From: Rhodococcus tibetensis
GTDB taxonomy: Bacteria; Actinomycetota; Actinomycetes; Mycobacteriales; Mycobacteriaceae
Length of the DNA stretch: 64,000 bases
Direction of reading: 5' to 3'
Assembly: GCF_024438035.1 (NCBI RefSeq)
Contig: NZ_JANFQF010000004.1
Span: 186,001 to 250,000, forward strand
Within the stretch, counting starts at the first letter, position 1. Every line of letters begins with the position of its first letter. Position numbers and translations under genes: made by a program. The notes under the pieces are model-generated. The model had not been told where the DNA came from. It did not search any database and saw only the letters and a program-made list of their open reading frames with translations. Shown one piece after another: positions 36,392 to 45,900 of the stretch.

Positions 36392-36413
36392 ACTGTTCGT
36401 TCGAACGAACAGT
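36392..36413. promoter_or_regulatory. Perfect 22-bp palindrome, probable TetR operator
   Basis: ACTGTTCGTTC/GAACGAACAGT, symmetric over all 22 bases. It sits 15 nt upstream of the amidase ATG (GGGAGGGG ribosome site between) and 1 nt after the end of the MocR gene. A -10-like GATACT (36416-36411, minus strand) overlaps its edge, so a bound TetR dimer would block the promoter. Confidence 0.8.
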
Positions 36414-36414
36414 A

Positions 36415-37863
36415 TCAGCCGAGGTGTTGGCGGACCACCCTCCCGATCGCCTCGGCCGCCCCGAGAGCCTGCGATTCGGGGAGTCGGGCGTACCCGCAGA
36501 CCAGCCCCCGCGGGCCGCCCGCTGTGGTGCGGTAATCGGCGAGGCTCGGGACCGTCACACCGTGGTCTTGCAGCTCAGCCGACAAGGCGACGTCGTCGAC
36601 GGAACCGGGCAGCGTCAGGACGACGTGGAGACCGGCCTCGATGCCGGCCAGCCCGGCACCGTCCGTGTCGACCGCGGACAGTTGCTGCTGCAGTGCGGTG
36701 ACGAAGGCCGCCCGGCGGGCCGAGTAGGTGCGGGAGGCGCGGGCGAGGTGCCGTGACAGTGCACCCGAGTCGATGAAATGCGCCAGCGCGAGGGCGGTGA
36801 CCGCGCAGCACGCCTCACCGCTCGCGTCGAGGGCCCGGACCAGTCCCGGCCGGAGCGCCGGAGGGGCGATCACCCACGCCATCCGGATCGAGGGAGTGAG
36901 GACCTTTGACGCCGTGCCCACGTACGCCACGCATTCCGACCCGCCGTCGATGCTGCGCAGGGCGGGCAGTGCCGACACGTCGTAGCGGAACTCGCCGTCG
37001 TAGTCGTCCTCGATGATCACCGTTCCGGAGGCCGCGGCGTCGGCCACGAGCCGCGCCCTGCGGCCCACCGGCATCCGGGCTCCCATCGGGTACTGATGGG
37101 CAGGCGTGCAATAGGCCGCGGCGTCGGTGGCGCGCAGCAGGGCGGGGTCGAGTCCGTCGCCGTCCACGGACACGCTGCGCGTCCGCACCCCCGAACCGTC
37201 GAGCACGGTGCGGGCCCGGCTGTAGCCGGGCTCCTCGAACACCACGTCCCGGCCGCCGAGTCCTGCTGCGGCTACGAGGGTGCGGAGCGCAGCGGCGACT
37301 CCGGGAACGATCACCAGTTCGTCGGGGCGTGCCGCGATCCCCCGGGTCCGGCGTAGCTGTTCCGCGAGGGACCGTCGCAGCTCCGGGTGCGCGCCCGGGC
37401 CCGGGACGTCCGAGGTCACGGCAGCGGCGGCCGCCGACCGCCACGCCCGGCGCCAGTCGACGGTGGAGATCAGGGCAGGGTCGGGGTGGCCCGGAGTGAG
37501 ATCCCACAGCGCCGCCGGCTTCGGGGGCGCTGTGGAGGAGGCCCGATCCGACGTGGGCGTGGTCGCGTGGGAGGCGACGTGGGCGCGGGCCGCCACGTCG
37601 GCGCCCGGTGCGATCCGGGTGCCGGAACCGGCGCGGGCGTTCGCGTATCCGGACGAGCAGAGTTCGTCGTAGGCGTCGACCACCGACGCTCGCGCGACCG
37701 TCAGGTGTTCGGCCAGCGCCCGCGTGGAGGGCAGTGGGTCGCCGGGTCGCAGGCGACCCACGCGGATCTCGTCGAGGATCGACTCCGCGATGCGGTGCCG
37801 CAGCGGTGCGTCGGTGTCGGGGAGCCGCAACGTCAGGTGCAGTTCGGGGCTGATCCGGGGCAT
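36415..37863 (-). CDS. MocR/PdxR-type regulator (GntR HTH fused to aminotransferase domain)
   Basis: 482 aa from ATG 37863. The N-terminal GntR winged helix (about 15-80: AESILDEIRVGRLRPGDPLPSTRALAEHL) is joined by a Pro/Ala linker to a fold-type I PLP domain: AYCTPAHQYPMGARMP, IIEDDYDGEFRYD, YVGTASKVLTPSIRMAW with the PLP-binding Lys. Such proteins sense PLP or aminated metabolites. It is divergent from an FMN split-barrel (PNPOx-like) gene, the usual kind of partner; an inverted repeat lies between them. Confidence 0.9.
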   Translation of the reverse strand: MPRISPELHLTLRLPDTDAPLRHRIAESILDEIRVGRLRPGDPLPSTRALAEHLTVARASVVDAYDELCSSGYANARAGSGTRIAPGADVAARAHVASHATTPTSDRASSTAPPKPAALWDLTPGHPDPALISTVDWRRAWRSAAAAAVTSDVPGPGAHPELRRSLAEQLRRTRGIAARPDELVIVPGVAAALRTLVAAAGLGGRDVVFEEPGYSRARTVLDGSGVRTRSVSVDGDGLDPALLRATDAAAYCTPAHQYPMGARMPVGRRARLVADAAASGTVIIEDDYDGEFRYDVSALPALRSIDGGSECVAYVGTASKVLTPSIRMAWVIAPPALRPGLVRALDASGEACCAVTALALAHFIDSGALSRHLARASRTYSARRAAFVTALQQQLSAVDTDGAGLAGIEAGLHVVLTLPGSVDDVALSAELQDHGVTVPSLADYRTTAGGPRGLVCGYARLPESQALGAAEAIGRVVRQHLG

Positions 37864-37898
37864 GGTCCCGACAATACTGGTCTGGCGATAATGATGAT

Positions 37899-37922
37899 TG
37901 TGGATCTGGACGATGATCCACA
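37899..37922. promoter_or_regulatory. Inverted repeat in the MocR / PNPOx-like intergenic gap
   Basis: TGTGGATC, 8 nt, GATCCACA: a perfect 8-bp dyad within the 78-nt divergent gap. Candidate MocR operator; the sub-sequence GATCTGGACGATGATC also shows repeated GAT(C) motifs. No experimental link is implied by the sequence. Confidence 0.5.
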
Positions 37923-37941
37923 TAGGGGTGAGGATGGTCTC

Positions 37942-38571
37942 GTGGACAAGATCATGAGATACCCCGACCGTGCCCGCACCGAACGCGCGCAACTCGACTC
38001 CGTCCTCGACGCCGCGCCAATGGGCACCCTCGCCACCGTCGTCGACGGGCTGCCGTGGGCCGTGCCGATGCTGTACGCCCGCGACGGCGACAGGATTTTG
38101 CTGCACGGCTCCACCGGGGCCGGCGCGCTGCGGCAGGTGGCGGCGGGCGCACCGGCGGCGCTGTGCGTCGCGATGCTCGACGGAATCGTCGTCGCGGACA
38201 CCCTGTTCGACTCGTCCGCCAACTACCGTTCGGCGGTGGTGCGGGGCAACCTCGTCACCCTCGGCGAAGACGAATCCGCCGACGCACTGAACGCGCTGTC
38301 GGACGTGCTGATCCCCGGCCGCAGCACCGAGGTCCGGGGGCACCGGCGCAAGGAACTCGCCGCGACACTGGCCCTCGCCCTCCCGATCACGCCGGGCCAG
38401 TGGACCGTCAAGGTGCGGGACGCACCGCCGGGCGAACCCACCGAAACCAGCAGCGCGTGGGCCGGCGTGGTCCCGGTTCGGTCGGTCGCCGGCGCGCCCG
38501 TCCCGGCGCCGTGGGTGGCGAGCGGCACGCCTGTGCCCGCGTCCGTGTCGCGGCTGACCCGGACCGCGTAA
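37942..38571 (+). CDS. Pyridoxamine 5'-phosphate oxidase-like FMN-binding protein
   Basis: 209 aa from GTG 37942, with AGGA 7 nt before; ATG 37954 is an alternative. FMN split-barrel: APMGTLATVVDGLPWAVPMLYARDGDRILLHGSTGAG ... FDSSANYRSAVVRGNLV. This resembles the NimA/PPOX subgroup rather than the biosynthetic PdxH. Divergent from the MocR gene, which may sense a B6-related ligand and control it. The precise flavin reaction is unknown. Confidence 0.82.
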   Translation: MDKIMRYPDRARTERAQLDSVLDAAPMGTLATVVDGLPWAVPMLYARDGDRILLHGSTGAGALRQVAAGAPAALCVAMLDGIVVADTLFDSSANYRSAVVRGNLVTLGEDESADALNALSDVLIPGRSTEVRGHRRKELAATLALALPITPGQWTVKVRDAPPGEPTETSSAWAGVVPVRSVAGAPVPAPWVASGTPVPASVSRLTRTA

Positions 38572-38649
38572 GGAAAGCGTCAAGAGCCGGAGGAGTCCCG
38601 TAAGCGCTTCGTCAGCGCCGCCTCTTTCGCCGAGATCCGGCGTGATGCT

Positions 38650-38683
38650 GGCATGACACCCCACAACCGTGGGGTGTCATGCC
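38650..38683. repeat. 15-bp perfect inverted repeat, 4-nt loop (hairpin)
   Basis: GGCATGACACCCCAC, AACC, GTGGGGTGTCATGCC. The stem is perfect over 15 bp. It lies 78 nt after the PNPOx-like stop and 40 nt before the first kdp-linked ORF. It could end the upstream transcript without a U tract, as is usual in this order, or act as an operator or leader hairpin for kdp. Confidence 0.6.
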
Positions 38684-38723
38684 TGCGCTGAACCGCAGGA
38701 TCAGTACGAAGAGGGATCCTCAC

Positions 38724-38816
38724 ATGGCCGATGTGGCCTACGTCGCGCTCGTCCTCGGCGGATTCGCCTGTTGCGCGGTCGTTCTCCGTGCCCTGCAGAC
38801 CGGACGCGTGAAATGA
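38724..38816 (+). CDS. 30-aa membrane peptide upstream of kdpF
   Basis: ATG follows AGAGGGAT at about 7 nt. The product has a single hydrophobic helix (YVALVLGGFACCAVVLRAL) and ends QTGRVK. The stop overlaps the kdpF start by 4 nt (ATGA), giving a chain of coupled starts: this ORF, kdpF, kdpA. Coupling and membrane composition argue that it is translated. It may be an extra small Kdp-associated subunit or a leader peptide. Not a recognised Kdp protein. Confidence 0.6.
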   Translation: MADVAYVALVLGGFACCAVVLRALQTGRVK

Positions 38817-38911
38817 CGGGCGCCGGAATACTCGCGGTCGCGCTCGTCGCTATCGCCGCCGCGCTCGTCGTGTACCTCCTGATCGCGCTCATCGACCCGG
38901 AGCGGTTCTGA
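38813..38911 (+). CDS. kdpF: KdpF, small stabilising subunit of the K+-ATPase
   Basis: 32 aa: one helix (ILAVALVAIAAALVVYLLIAL) then IDPERF, the typical KdpF ending (DPERF). Overlaps the ORF before it by 4 nt and kdpA by one base. It stabilises the KdpABC complex in the membrane. Confidence 0.88.
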   Translation: MTGAGILAVALVAIAAALVVYLLIALIDPERF

Positions 38912-40596
38912 TGACGCCTGCCCTGGCGGCCGGACTGCAGGTCGCCTTCGTCCTCGCGGTACTCGCGGTCGCATACGTGCCGGTGGGCGACTACATGGCG
39001 CGCGTGTACGAATCACGACGTCACCTGCGGGTCGAATCCGTCCTGTACCGCCTGTGCCGCATCAACCCCCACACCGAGCAGACCTGGTACGGCTACGCGG
39101 GCAGCGTGCTGGGATTCTCCGCGGCGAGTGTGCTGTTCCTCTACGCCCTGCAGCGCATCCAGGGAGTGCTGCCGCTGTCCGGGGACCTCTCCGGGGTCAG
39201 TCCCGCGGTGGCGTTCAACACGGCCGTGTCGTTCGTGACGAACACCAACTGGCAGTCGTATGCGCCCGAGACCACGATGAGCAACCTGACCCAGCCGGTC
39301 GGGCTCGCCGTGCAGAACTTCGTGTCCGCAGCGGTGGGCATGGCCGTCGTGGTGGCGCTGATCCGCGGGTTCGTCCGGGTGTCGCGCGGCGGTGAGATCG
39401 GCAACTTCTGGGTGGACCTCACCCGGGGCAGCCTGCGGATTCTGCTGCCGTTCTCCTTCGTGATCGCGCTGATTTTGCTGAGCCAGGGCGTGATCCAGTC
39501 CTTCGACCCGGGCTTCGCGTCCACCGGTCTGGACGGCAACTCCGTCACCAACGCACTCGCACCCGTCGCCTCGCAGGAAGCGATCAAGGAACTCGGCACC
39601 AACGGCGGCGGGATCCTCGCCGCCAATTCGGCGCACCCGTTCGAGAACCCGACGCCGATCAGCAACATCGTCGAGATCCTCGCGATCCTGCTGATCCCGG
39701 TCTCGCTCACCCGCACATTCGGCAGCATGGTCGGCGACCGCAAGCAGGGTCTGACCCTGCTCGCCGTGATGGGCATCCTGTGGGGATCGCTCCTCGCGGT
39801 CACGCTGGCCGCGGAGTCGGGTCGGCGCGGCGTCGCCGCCACCGCCGCGGGCGCGATGATGGAGGGCAAGGAGGTGCGTTTCGGAATCCCGGGAACGGCA
39901 CTGTTCGCCGTGAGCACCACCGGAACGTCCACGGGCGCGGTGAATTCGGCGCACGACAGCCTGTCGCCGCTCGGCGGCGGAGCCGTTCTGCTCAACATGC
40001 TGCTCGGCGAGATCGCGCCCGGCGGTGTCGGCACCGGGCTCTACGGAATTCTCGTCCTCGCTCTGATCGCCGTCTTCGTCGGTGGACTCCTCGTCGGCCG
40101 CACACCCGAATACCTCGGCAAGAAGCTGCGGCAGCGGGAGATCACCCTCGCCGCCCTGTCCGTTCTGGTGATGCCGGCGCTGGTCCTGATCGGGACCGGA
40201 ATCACCGTGATTCTGTCCTCGACCACCAGTTACCAGGGCAACAGCGGCGACCCGGGAAGTCCCGGATCCATCCACGGATTCTCGGAAGTGCTGTACGCGT
40301 TCGCGTCGGCCTCGAACAACAACGGTAGTGCGTTCGGCGGGCTGACGGTGACGAGCGACTGGTTCCAGACCGCTCTCGGCCTGTGCATGCTGTTCGGCCG
40401 GTTCCTGCCCATCATCTTCGTCCTCGCGCTCGCCGGATCCCTGGCGTCGCAGAAGAAGACGGCCGCAGGCGCCGGAACCCTGCCGACGGCGGGCCCGATG
40501 TTCACCGGGCTCCTCACCGGCACCGTCGTGCTCGTCGCGGCGTTGACATTCTTCCCGGCCCTCGCGCTGGGACCGATCGCGGAGGCTCTGCAGTGA
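38911..40596 (+). CDS. kdpA: KdpA, potassium-translocating subunit
   Basis: 561 aa with about ten membrane helices. Selectivity-filter-like segments are visible: [31 protein letters not shown] and [12 protein letters not shown], with a fourth at [15 protein letters not shown]. Homologous to K+ channels of the superfamily of K+ transporters; K+ passes through KdpA toward KdpB. GTGA overlap with kdpB. Confidence 0.96.
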   Translation: MTPALAAGLQVAFVLAVLAVAYVPVGDYMARVYESRRHLRVESVLYRLCRINPHTEQTWYGYAGSVLGFSAASVLFLYALQRIQGVLPLSGDLSGVSPAVAFNTAVSFVTNTNWQSYAPETTMSNLTQPVGLAVQNFVSAAVGMAVVVALIRGFVRVSRGGEIGNFWVDLTRGSLRILLPFSFVIALILLSQGVIQSFDPGFASTGLDGNSVTNALAPVASQEAIKELGTNGGGILAANSAHPFENPTPISNIVEILAILLIPVSLTRTFGSMVGDRKQGLTLLAVMGILWGSLLAVTLAAESGRRGVAATAAGAMMEGKEVRFGIPGTALFAVSTTGTSTGAVNSAHDSLSPLGGGAVLLNMLLGEIAPGGVGTGLYGILVLALIAVFVGGLLVGRTPEYLGKKLRQREITLAALSVLVMPALVLIGTGITVILSSTTSYQGNSGDPGSPGSIHGFSEVLYAFASASNNNGSAFGGLTVTSDWFQTALGLCMLFGRFLPIIFVLALAGSLASQKKTAAGAGTLPTAGPMFTGLLTGTVVLVAALTFFPALALGPIAEALQ

Positions 40597-42698
40597 GTGT
40601 AAACGTGACCAGTCGTCCGGCGACCGGGGCGGCGACCACGACGCCCGAGGGCGGCCACGGCCCGGCACCCGTGAAAGCGGGAATCTTCAGCCCCGCCCAG
40701 CTGGTGACGGCGCTACCGGGCGCCCTGCGCAAACTCGACCCCCGGCACCTCGCCCGCAACCCGGTGATGTTCGTGGTGTTCGTCGGCTCCGTCGTCACCA
40801 CGGTCATGGCCGTCGCCGACCCGTCGGTGTTCTCCTGGGCCGTCGTCGCCTGGCTGTGGTTCACCGTGTTGTTCGCGAATCTGGCCGAGTCGGTCGCGGA
40901 GGGCCGGGGCAAGGCGCAGGCGGCGAGCCTGCGGAAGGTGAAGCAGGACACGGTCGCCCACCGGATCACGGCGAGTGGTCGGGTGGAGTCGGTCGCGGGT
41001 ACCGAACTCACCGTCGGCGACCGGGTCGTCGTCGAGGCGGGGGAGGTGATACCCGGCGACGGTGACGTCGTCGACGGCATTGCGACCGTGGACGAGTCGG
41101 CCATCACCGGCGAATCGGCACCCGTCGTCCGCGAATCCGGCGGCGACCGGTGTGCCGTCACCGGTGGCACGACCGTGCTGTCCGACCGGATCGTCGTGCG
41201 CATCACCGCGGCCCCCGGACAGTCGTTCGTGGACCGGATGATCGCCCTCGTGGAGGGGGCGGCGCGGCAGAAGACGCCGAACGAGATCGCGCTGAACATC
41301 CTGCTGGCGTCGCTGACGATCATCTTCCTGCTGGCCGTCGTCGCGATCGGTCCGATGGGCCTGTACGCGGGCCAGGAGCAGGATCCGATCAAGCTGATCG
41401 CGCTGCTGGTGTGCCTGATCCCGACCACGATCGGGGCCCTGCTCTCGGCCATCGGCATCGCCGGGATGGACCGGCTGGTGCAGCGGAACGTCCTGGCGAT
41501 GTCGGGGCGGGCGGTGGAGGCGGCCGGCGACATCGACACCCTGCTGATGGACAAGACCGGCACCATCACGTTCGGCAACCGGCAGGCCACGGCGCTGCAT
41601 CCCGCACCGGGGGTTTCCGCGATCGAGTTGGCCACGGCCGCACGGTTGTCCAGCCTCGCGGACGGCACGCCCGAGGGTCGCAGCATCGTGGACCTGTGTG
41701 CCCGCGACTTCGGGTTGGACCCGGCACCGTCCGAGGCGGAGAGAGCGGCGGAGTTCGTGCCGTTCACGGCGCAGACCCGGATGAGCGGACTCGACATCGA
41801 CGGCGCCCGGATCCGCAAGGGCGCAAGCGACGCGGTGCTGACCTGGGTGCAGGCGCTCGGCGCTCGCGCGGCGCCCGCGGTCACCGACAGTGTGAACCAG
41901 ATCGCGCAGGCCGGGGGGACGCCGCTGGTGGTGGCCGCCGTCCACGGAGACGCAGCGACCGTCCTCGGCGTGATCGCGCTGTCGGACGTGGTGAAACCGG
42001 GCATCGCGGAGAGGTTCGCGGAACTGCGGGCCATGGGGATTCGCACGGTGATGATCACCGGCGACAACCCGTTGACCGCGAAGGCCATCGCGGCCGAGGC
42101 CGGAGTCGACGACTTCATGGCCGAGGCGACCCCCGAGGACAAGCTCGCGCTGATCCGTAGGGAACAGGAGGGTGGCCGACTCGTCGCGATGACCGGGGAC
42201 GGCACCAACGACGCCCCGGCGCTGGCCCAGGCGGATGTCGGGGTGGCGATGAACACCGGGACGTCCGCGGCGAAGGAAGCCGGGAACATGGTGGATCTCG
42301 ATTCGGATCCCACCAAGCTCATCGAGGTGGTGGAGATCGGCAAGCAGCTGCTCATCACCCGCGGTGCGCTCACCACGTTCTCGCTTGCCAACGACCTGGC
42401 CAAGTACTTCGCGATTCTTCCCGCCCTGTTCAGCGGCATCTATCCGCAGCTGGACACGTTGAACATCATGCGGCTGGCCACCCCGGAATCGGCCATCCTG
42501 TCGGCGGTGATCTTCAACGCCGTGGTGATCGTCGCGCTGATCCCGTTGTCGTTGAAGGGCGTTCGCTACCGTCCGTCGTCGGCGTCGTCGCTACTGGGCC
42601 GCAACCTGCTGATTTACGGTCTCGGCGGTGTGATCACGCCGTTCGCCGGTATTTGGCTCATCGACCTCGTCGTCCGTCTCATTCCCGGAATTGGGTGA
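40593..42698 (+). CDS. kdpB: KdpB, P-type ATPase subunit
   Basis: 701 aa from GTG 40593, overlapping the kdpA stop by 4 nt; a longer open frame upstream lies inside kdpA. TGES actuator loop ([11 protein letters not shown]), phosphorylation site DKTGT with Asp320, KGAS nucleotide loop, [12 protein letters not shown] and the hinge [19 protein letters not shown]. Membrane helices at both ends. It hydrolyses ATP to drive high-affinity K+ uptake. Confidence 0.97.
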   Translation: MSVNVTSRPATGAATTTPEGGHGPAPVKAGIFSPAQLVTALPGALRKLDPRHLARNPVMFVVFVGSVVTTVMAVADPSVFSWAVVAWLWFTVLFANLAESVAEGRGKAQAASLRKVKQDTVAHRITASGRVESVAGTELTVGDRVVVEAGEVIPGDGDVVDGIATVDESAITGESAPVVRESGGDRCAVTGGTTVLSDRIVVRITAAPGQSFVDRMIALVEGAARQKTPNEIALNILLASLTIIFLLAVVAIGPMGLYAGQEQDPIKLIALLVCLIPTTIGALLSAIGIAGMDRLVQRNVLAMSGRAVEAAGDIDTLLMDKTGTITFGNRQATALHPAPGVSAIELATAARLSSLADGTPEGRSIVDLCARDFGLDPAPSEAERAAEFVPFTAQTRMSGLDIDGARIRKGASDAVLTWVQALGARAAPAVTDSVNQIAQAGGTPLVVAAVHGDAATVLGVIALSDVVKPGIAERFAELRAMGIRTVMITGDNPLTAKAIAAEAGVDDFMAEATPEDKLALIRREQEGGRLVAMTGDGTNDAPALAQADVGVAMNTGTSAAKEAGNMVDLDSDPTKLIEVVEIGKQLLITRGALTTFSLANDLAKYFAILPALFSGIYPQLDTLNIMRLATPESAILSAVIFNAVVIVALIPLSLKGVRYRPSSASSLLGRNLLIYGLGGVITPFAGIWLIDLVVRLIPGIG

Positions 42699-42704
42699 TC
42701 CCGC

Positions 42705-43355
42705 ATGCGATTTCTCATCGGCCTGCTCCGGCAGACCTGGGCCGGACTACTCGTCCTGCTCGCACTCACGGCAGTCCTCGGTGTGCTCTATCCCGCCGCC
42801 GTGTGGGGGGTGAGCAGGATCGGCGCCGGAGCGGCCGAGGGGTCTCCGGTGCGCGACAGCACCGGGTGCGTCGTCGGGAGCCGGTGGGTCGGTGTCGACC
42901 CACAGGTGCCTGCGGGGGAGCCGGATCCGTTCTTCCACAACCGGGTCACCGGGTCGGTGGCCGAACAGGATCCGTTCGCGCCGGGCGACCCCGCCGCCGC
43001 TCTGCCCACCAACCAGGGTCCGAGCAGTGCGATCCTGGCGACGTTCATCGCCGACCGGCGGGCGGCGATCGCGACCCGGGAAGGGGTGGACCCCTCCGAG
43101 GTACCGGCGGACGCGGTCACCGGGTCCGGCTCGGGCATCGACCCGCACATCGGTCCCGCGTACGCGGCGTTGCAGGTGCCGAGGGTGGCGGCAGTGAACG
43201 GTCTCAGCGAGACCCGGGTCCGGCAACTGGTCGATGCGAACACCGAGGGAAGGCAACTCGGCTTCCTCGGTGAGGAACGGGTGAATGTCCTCGAACTGAA
43301 CCTGGCCCTCGGTCTGACCGCTCCTGAGTGCACGGCCCCGACCGCTGGTGGATGA
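42705..43355 (+). CDS. kdpC: KdpC subunit
   Basis: 216 aa. One N-terminal membrane helix (LLVLLALTAVLGVLYPAAVW) and an external domain. Signature SGSGIDPHIGPAYAALQVPRVA and the C-terminal GEERVNVLELNLAL are diagnostic. It associates with KdpA/KdpB and raises ATP affinity. It ends 8 nt into kdpD. Confidence 0.95.
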   Translation: MRFLIGLLRQTWAGLLVLLALTAVLGVLYPAAVWGVSRIGAGAAEGSPVRDSTGCVVGSRWVGVDPQVPAGEPDPFFHNRVTGSVAEQDPFAPGDPAAALPTNQGPSSAILATFIADRRAAIATREGVDPSEVPADAVTGSGSGIDPHIGPAYAALQVPRVAAVNGLSETRVRQLVDANTEGRQLGFLGEERVNVLELNLALGLTAPECTAPTAGG

Positions 43356-45900
43356 TGGCGAGGTGAGTGGTATCGGAACCGACGGCGAGCGCCTTGAAGT
43401 CGAACGCCGACGCGGTGAACTGCGCATTTACCTCGGTGCCTCACCAGGTGTCGGCAAGACGTTCGCGATGCTCGGTGAGGCGCACCGCCGCCGGGAGCGG
43501 GGGTGCGACGTTGTCGCGGCCGTGGTGGAGACCCACGGCCGCGACCGCACGGCAGCGCAACTCGGCGACCTCGAGCTGATTCCGCCCAAGCTGATCGCCT
43601 ACCGGGGCATGGTCGGCCGGGAACTCGATGTCGAGGCGGTGCTGGCCCGTAGACCGGCGCTTGTCCTCGTCGACGAGCTCGCGCATACGAATACGCCGGG
43701 CAGCGTCCACGAGAAACGCTGGCAGGACGTGGAGTTACTTCTCGCCGCAGGGATCGACATCCTCTCGACGCTCAACGTCCAGCACCTCGAAAGCCTCAAC
43801 GACGTCGTCCAGCAGATCACCGGCGTGGTGCAGCAGGAGACGGTTCCCGACGAGGTGGTGCGAGCCGCCACTCAGGTCGAATTGGTCGACATTACTCCGG
43901 AGGCTTTGCGCCGCAGGCTGTCCCACGGCAACATCTATGCCGCGGAGAAGGTCGACGCGGCGCTGAGCAGCTACTTCCGGAAGGGAAACCTCACCGCACT
44001 ACGCGAGCTCGCCTTGCTGTGGGTGGCCGATCAGGTGGATGCGGCGCTCGCGAAATATCGTGCGGAGAACAAGATCACCGATACATGGGAGGCCCGGGAA
44101 CGGGTGGTGGTCGCGGTGACGGGCGGACCGGAATCGGAGACGCTGCTTCGGCGCGCCGGCCGGATCGCGTCGAGATCCAGCGCCGAGCTGATCGTCGTGC
44201 ACGTGGTGCGCGGCGACGGCCTCGCGGGTGTCTCGGCGCCGGAGATGGGCAAGGTGCGCACTCTCGCCGCGAACATCGGAGCGAGCCTGCACAGCGTCGT
44301 CGGCGACGACGTGCCGACTACGCTGCTCGACTTCGCCCGGACGGCAAATGCCACGCAGCTGGTGCTCGGGACGTCGCGAAGATCGAGATGGGCGCGCATC
44401 CTCGACGAGGGCATCGGCGCGAGCGTGGTGCAACAGTCCGGGTCGATCGACGTGCACATGGTGACGCACGGCGAATCCCACCGTCCGAGGCGCTTGTCGC
44501 CGGTGGGATCCCGTTCGCGCACGGCGATCGCCTGGATCGCCGCCGTCCTCGTCCCGTCGGTGGCCACGCTGGTGATGAGTGCCGTCGACCGGCGGCTCGG
44601 ATTGGACGGGGAGGGGGCCCTGTTCTTCATCGTGGTGCTGCTCGTCTCGCTGCTCGGCGGTGTGGCGCCCGCAGCGTTCTCCGCGCTGATCTCGGGTCTG
44701 TTCCTCAACTACTTCTTCACGCCGCCGGTGCGGAGCTTCACCATCGCGGAGCCGGACAACTTCATCACCACGGTGGTGCTGCTCGTGGTGGCGGTTGCCG
44801 TCGCGGTCCTGGTCGACGCGGCCGCCAAGCGTTCACGGGAAGCCCGCCGGGCGTCGCAGGAAGCCGAGTTGCTGGCACTGTTTGCCGGATCGGTACTGCG
44901 CGGAGCTGATCTCGACACGCTGCTCGAGAAGGTGCGCGAGACCTACGGCCAGGATTCGGTCAGCGTGTTGCACCGGGACCGCGGTCCGGTGGGGTCCGTC
45001 GGGCCGCACCCACCGGAGAGCATCGACGACGCCGACACGGTCTGCGAGGTGCGGGAAGGGGAGTACGCGCTCGCCCTGCGCGGTAGCGAACTGCACGCCC
45101 GGGACCGTCGCGTGCTGCTCGCCGTCGCCAACCAGGCGGTCGGCATGATTCGCCAGTCCGAGCTCGCGCAGGAAGCGGGCCAGGCGCAGGCCCTGGCCGA
45201 GGCCGACCGGCTGCGGCGGTCGCTGCTCTCCGCCGTCAGCCACGACCTCCGGACACCGCTGGCGGCGGTCAAGGCCGCCGCGTCCAGTCTGCGCAGCGAC
45301 GACGTCGACTTCTCCCCTGAGGACACCGCCGAACTGCTCGCGACCATCGAGGAATCGGCCGACGTCCTGACCTCTCTCGTGGGCAACTTGCTCGATTCCT
45401 CCCGTCTCGCGGCGGGAGTGGTGACCCCGACACTGCGGCCGGTGTACCTCGACGAGGTGGTGCACCGGGCGCTGGTGGGTCTGGGAATCGGCGGCCGGAC
45501 CGGTACCCGGGCCCGGGAACGGGTGGAGGTCGACGTCGGAACGGTCGCGGCGATGGCGGATTCGGGCCTGCTCGAGCGGGTGCTCGCGAATCTGATCGAC
45601 AACGCACTCCGCTACGGTGAGGACTCCGTGATCCGGGTCGGTGCCGCGGCGGTGGGCGACCGCGCCGTCGTCACCGTCGCCGACACGGGGCCGGGAATTC
45701 CGCGTGGGCGGGCAGACGAGATGTTCGCCCCGTTCCAGCGGCTGGGGGACCGCGACACGACCACGGGAGTCGGGCTCGGGCTGTCCGTCGTCCGCGGATT
45801 CGTCGACGCGATGGGCGGGACCATCAGCGCCACCGACACCCCCGGCGGTGGTCTGACAATGGTGGTGGAATTGGCCGGGGCGGGAGGGGAGCATCCATGA
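43348..45900 (+). CDS. kdpD: KdpD sensor histidine kinase
   Basis: 850 aa from GTG 43348; GTG 43363 is an alternative start. The N-terminal KdpD domain with P-loop-like GASPGVGKTFAML and a USP-like domain (to about 370) precedes a four-helix DUF4118 membrane region (about 395-500). HisKA follows with the phospho-acceptor His in LLSAVSHDLRTPLAAV, then HATPase_c (NLIDNALRYGE, DTGPGIP, TGVGLGLSVVRGF). It senses low K+/turgor and phosphorylates KdpE, whose start overlaps by 4 nt. Confidence 0.96.
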   Translation: MDDGEVSGIGTDGERLEVERRRGELRIYLGASPGVGKTFAMLGEAHRRRERGCDVVAAVVETHGRDRTAAQLGDLELIPPKLIAYRGMVGRELDVEAVLARRPALVLVDELAHTNTPGSVHEKRWQDVELLLAAGIDILSTLNVQHLESLNDVVQQITGVVQQETVPDEVVRAATQVELVDITPEALRRRLSHGNIYAAEKVDAALSSYFRKGNLTALRELALLWVADQVDAALAKYRAENKITDTWEARERVVVAVTGGPESETLLRRAGRIASRSSAELIVVHVVRGDGLAGVSAPEMGKVRTLAANIGASLHSVVGDDVPTTLLDFARTANATQLVLGTSRRSRWARILDEGIGASVVQQSGSIDVHMVTHGESHRPRRLSPVGSRSRTAIAWIAAVLVPSVATLVMSAVDRRLGLDGEGALFFIVVLLVSLLGGVAPAAFSALISGLFLNYFFTPPVRSFTIAEPDNFITTVVLLVVAVAVAVLVDAAAKRSREARRASQEAELLALFAGSVLRGADLDTLLEKVRETYGQDSVSVLHRDRGPVGSVGPHPPESIDDADTVCEVREGEYALALRGSELHARDRRVLLAVANQAVGMIRQSELAQEAGQAQALAEADRLRRSLLSAVSHDLRTPLAAVKAAASSLRSDDVDFSPEDTAELLATIEESADVLTSLVGNLLDSSRLAAGVVTPTLRPVYLDEVVHRALVGLGIGGRTGTRARERVEVDVGTVAAMADSGLLERVLANLIDNALRYGEDSVIRVGAAAVGDRAVVTVADTGPGIPRGRADEMFAPFQRLGDRDTTTGVGLGLSVVRGFVDAMGGTISATDTPGGGLTMVVELAGAGGEHP

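Noticed and set aside
38572..38723. c-di-AMP (ydaO) riboswitch ahead of kdp
   Set aside because: The region is about 150 nt and dominated by one simple hairpin; I see none of the riboswitch's conserved segments.
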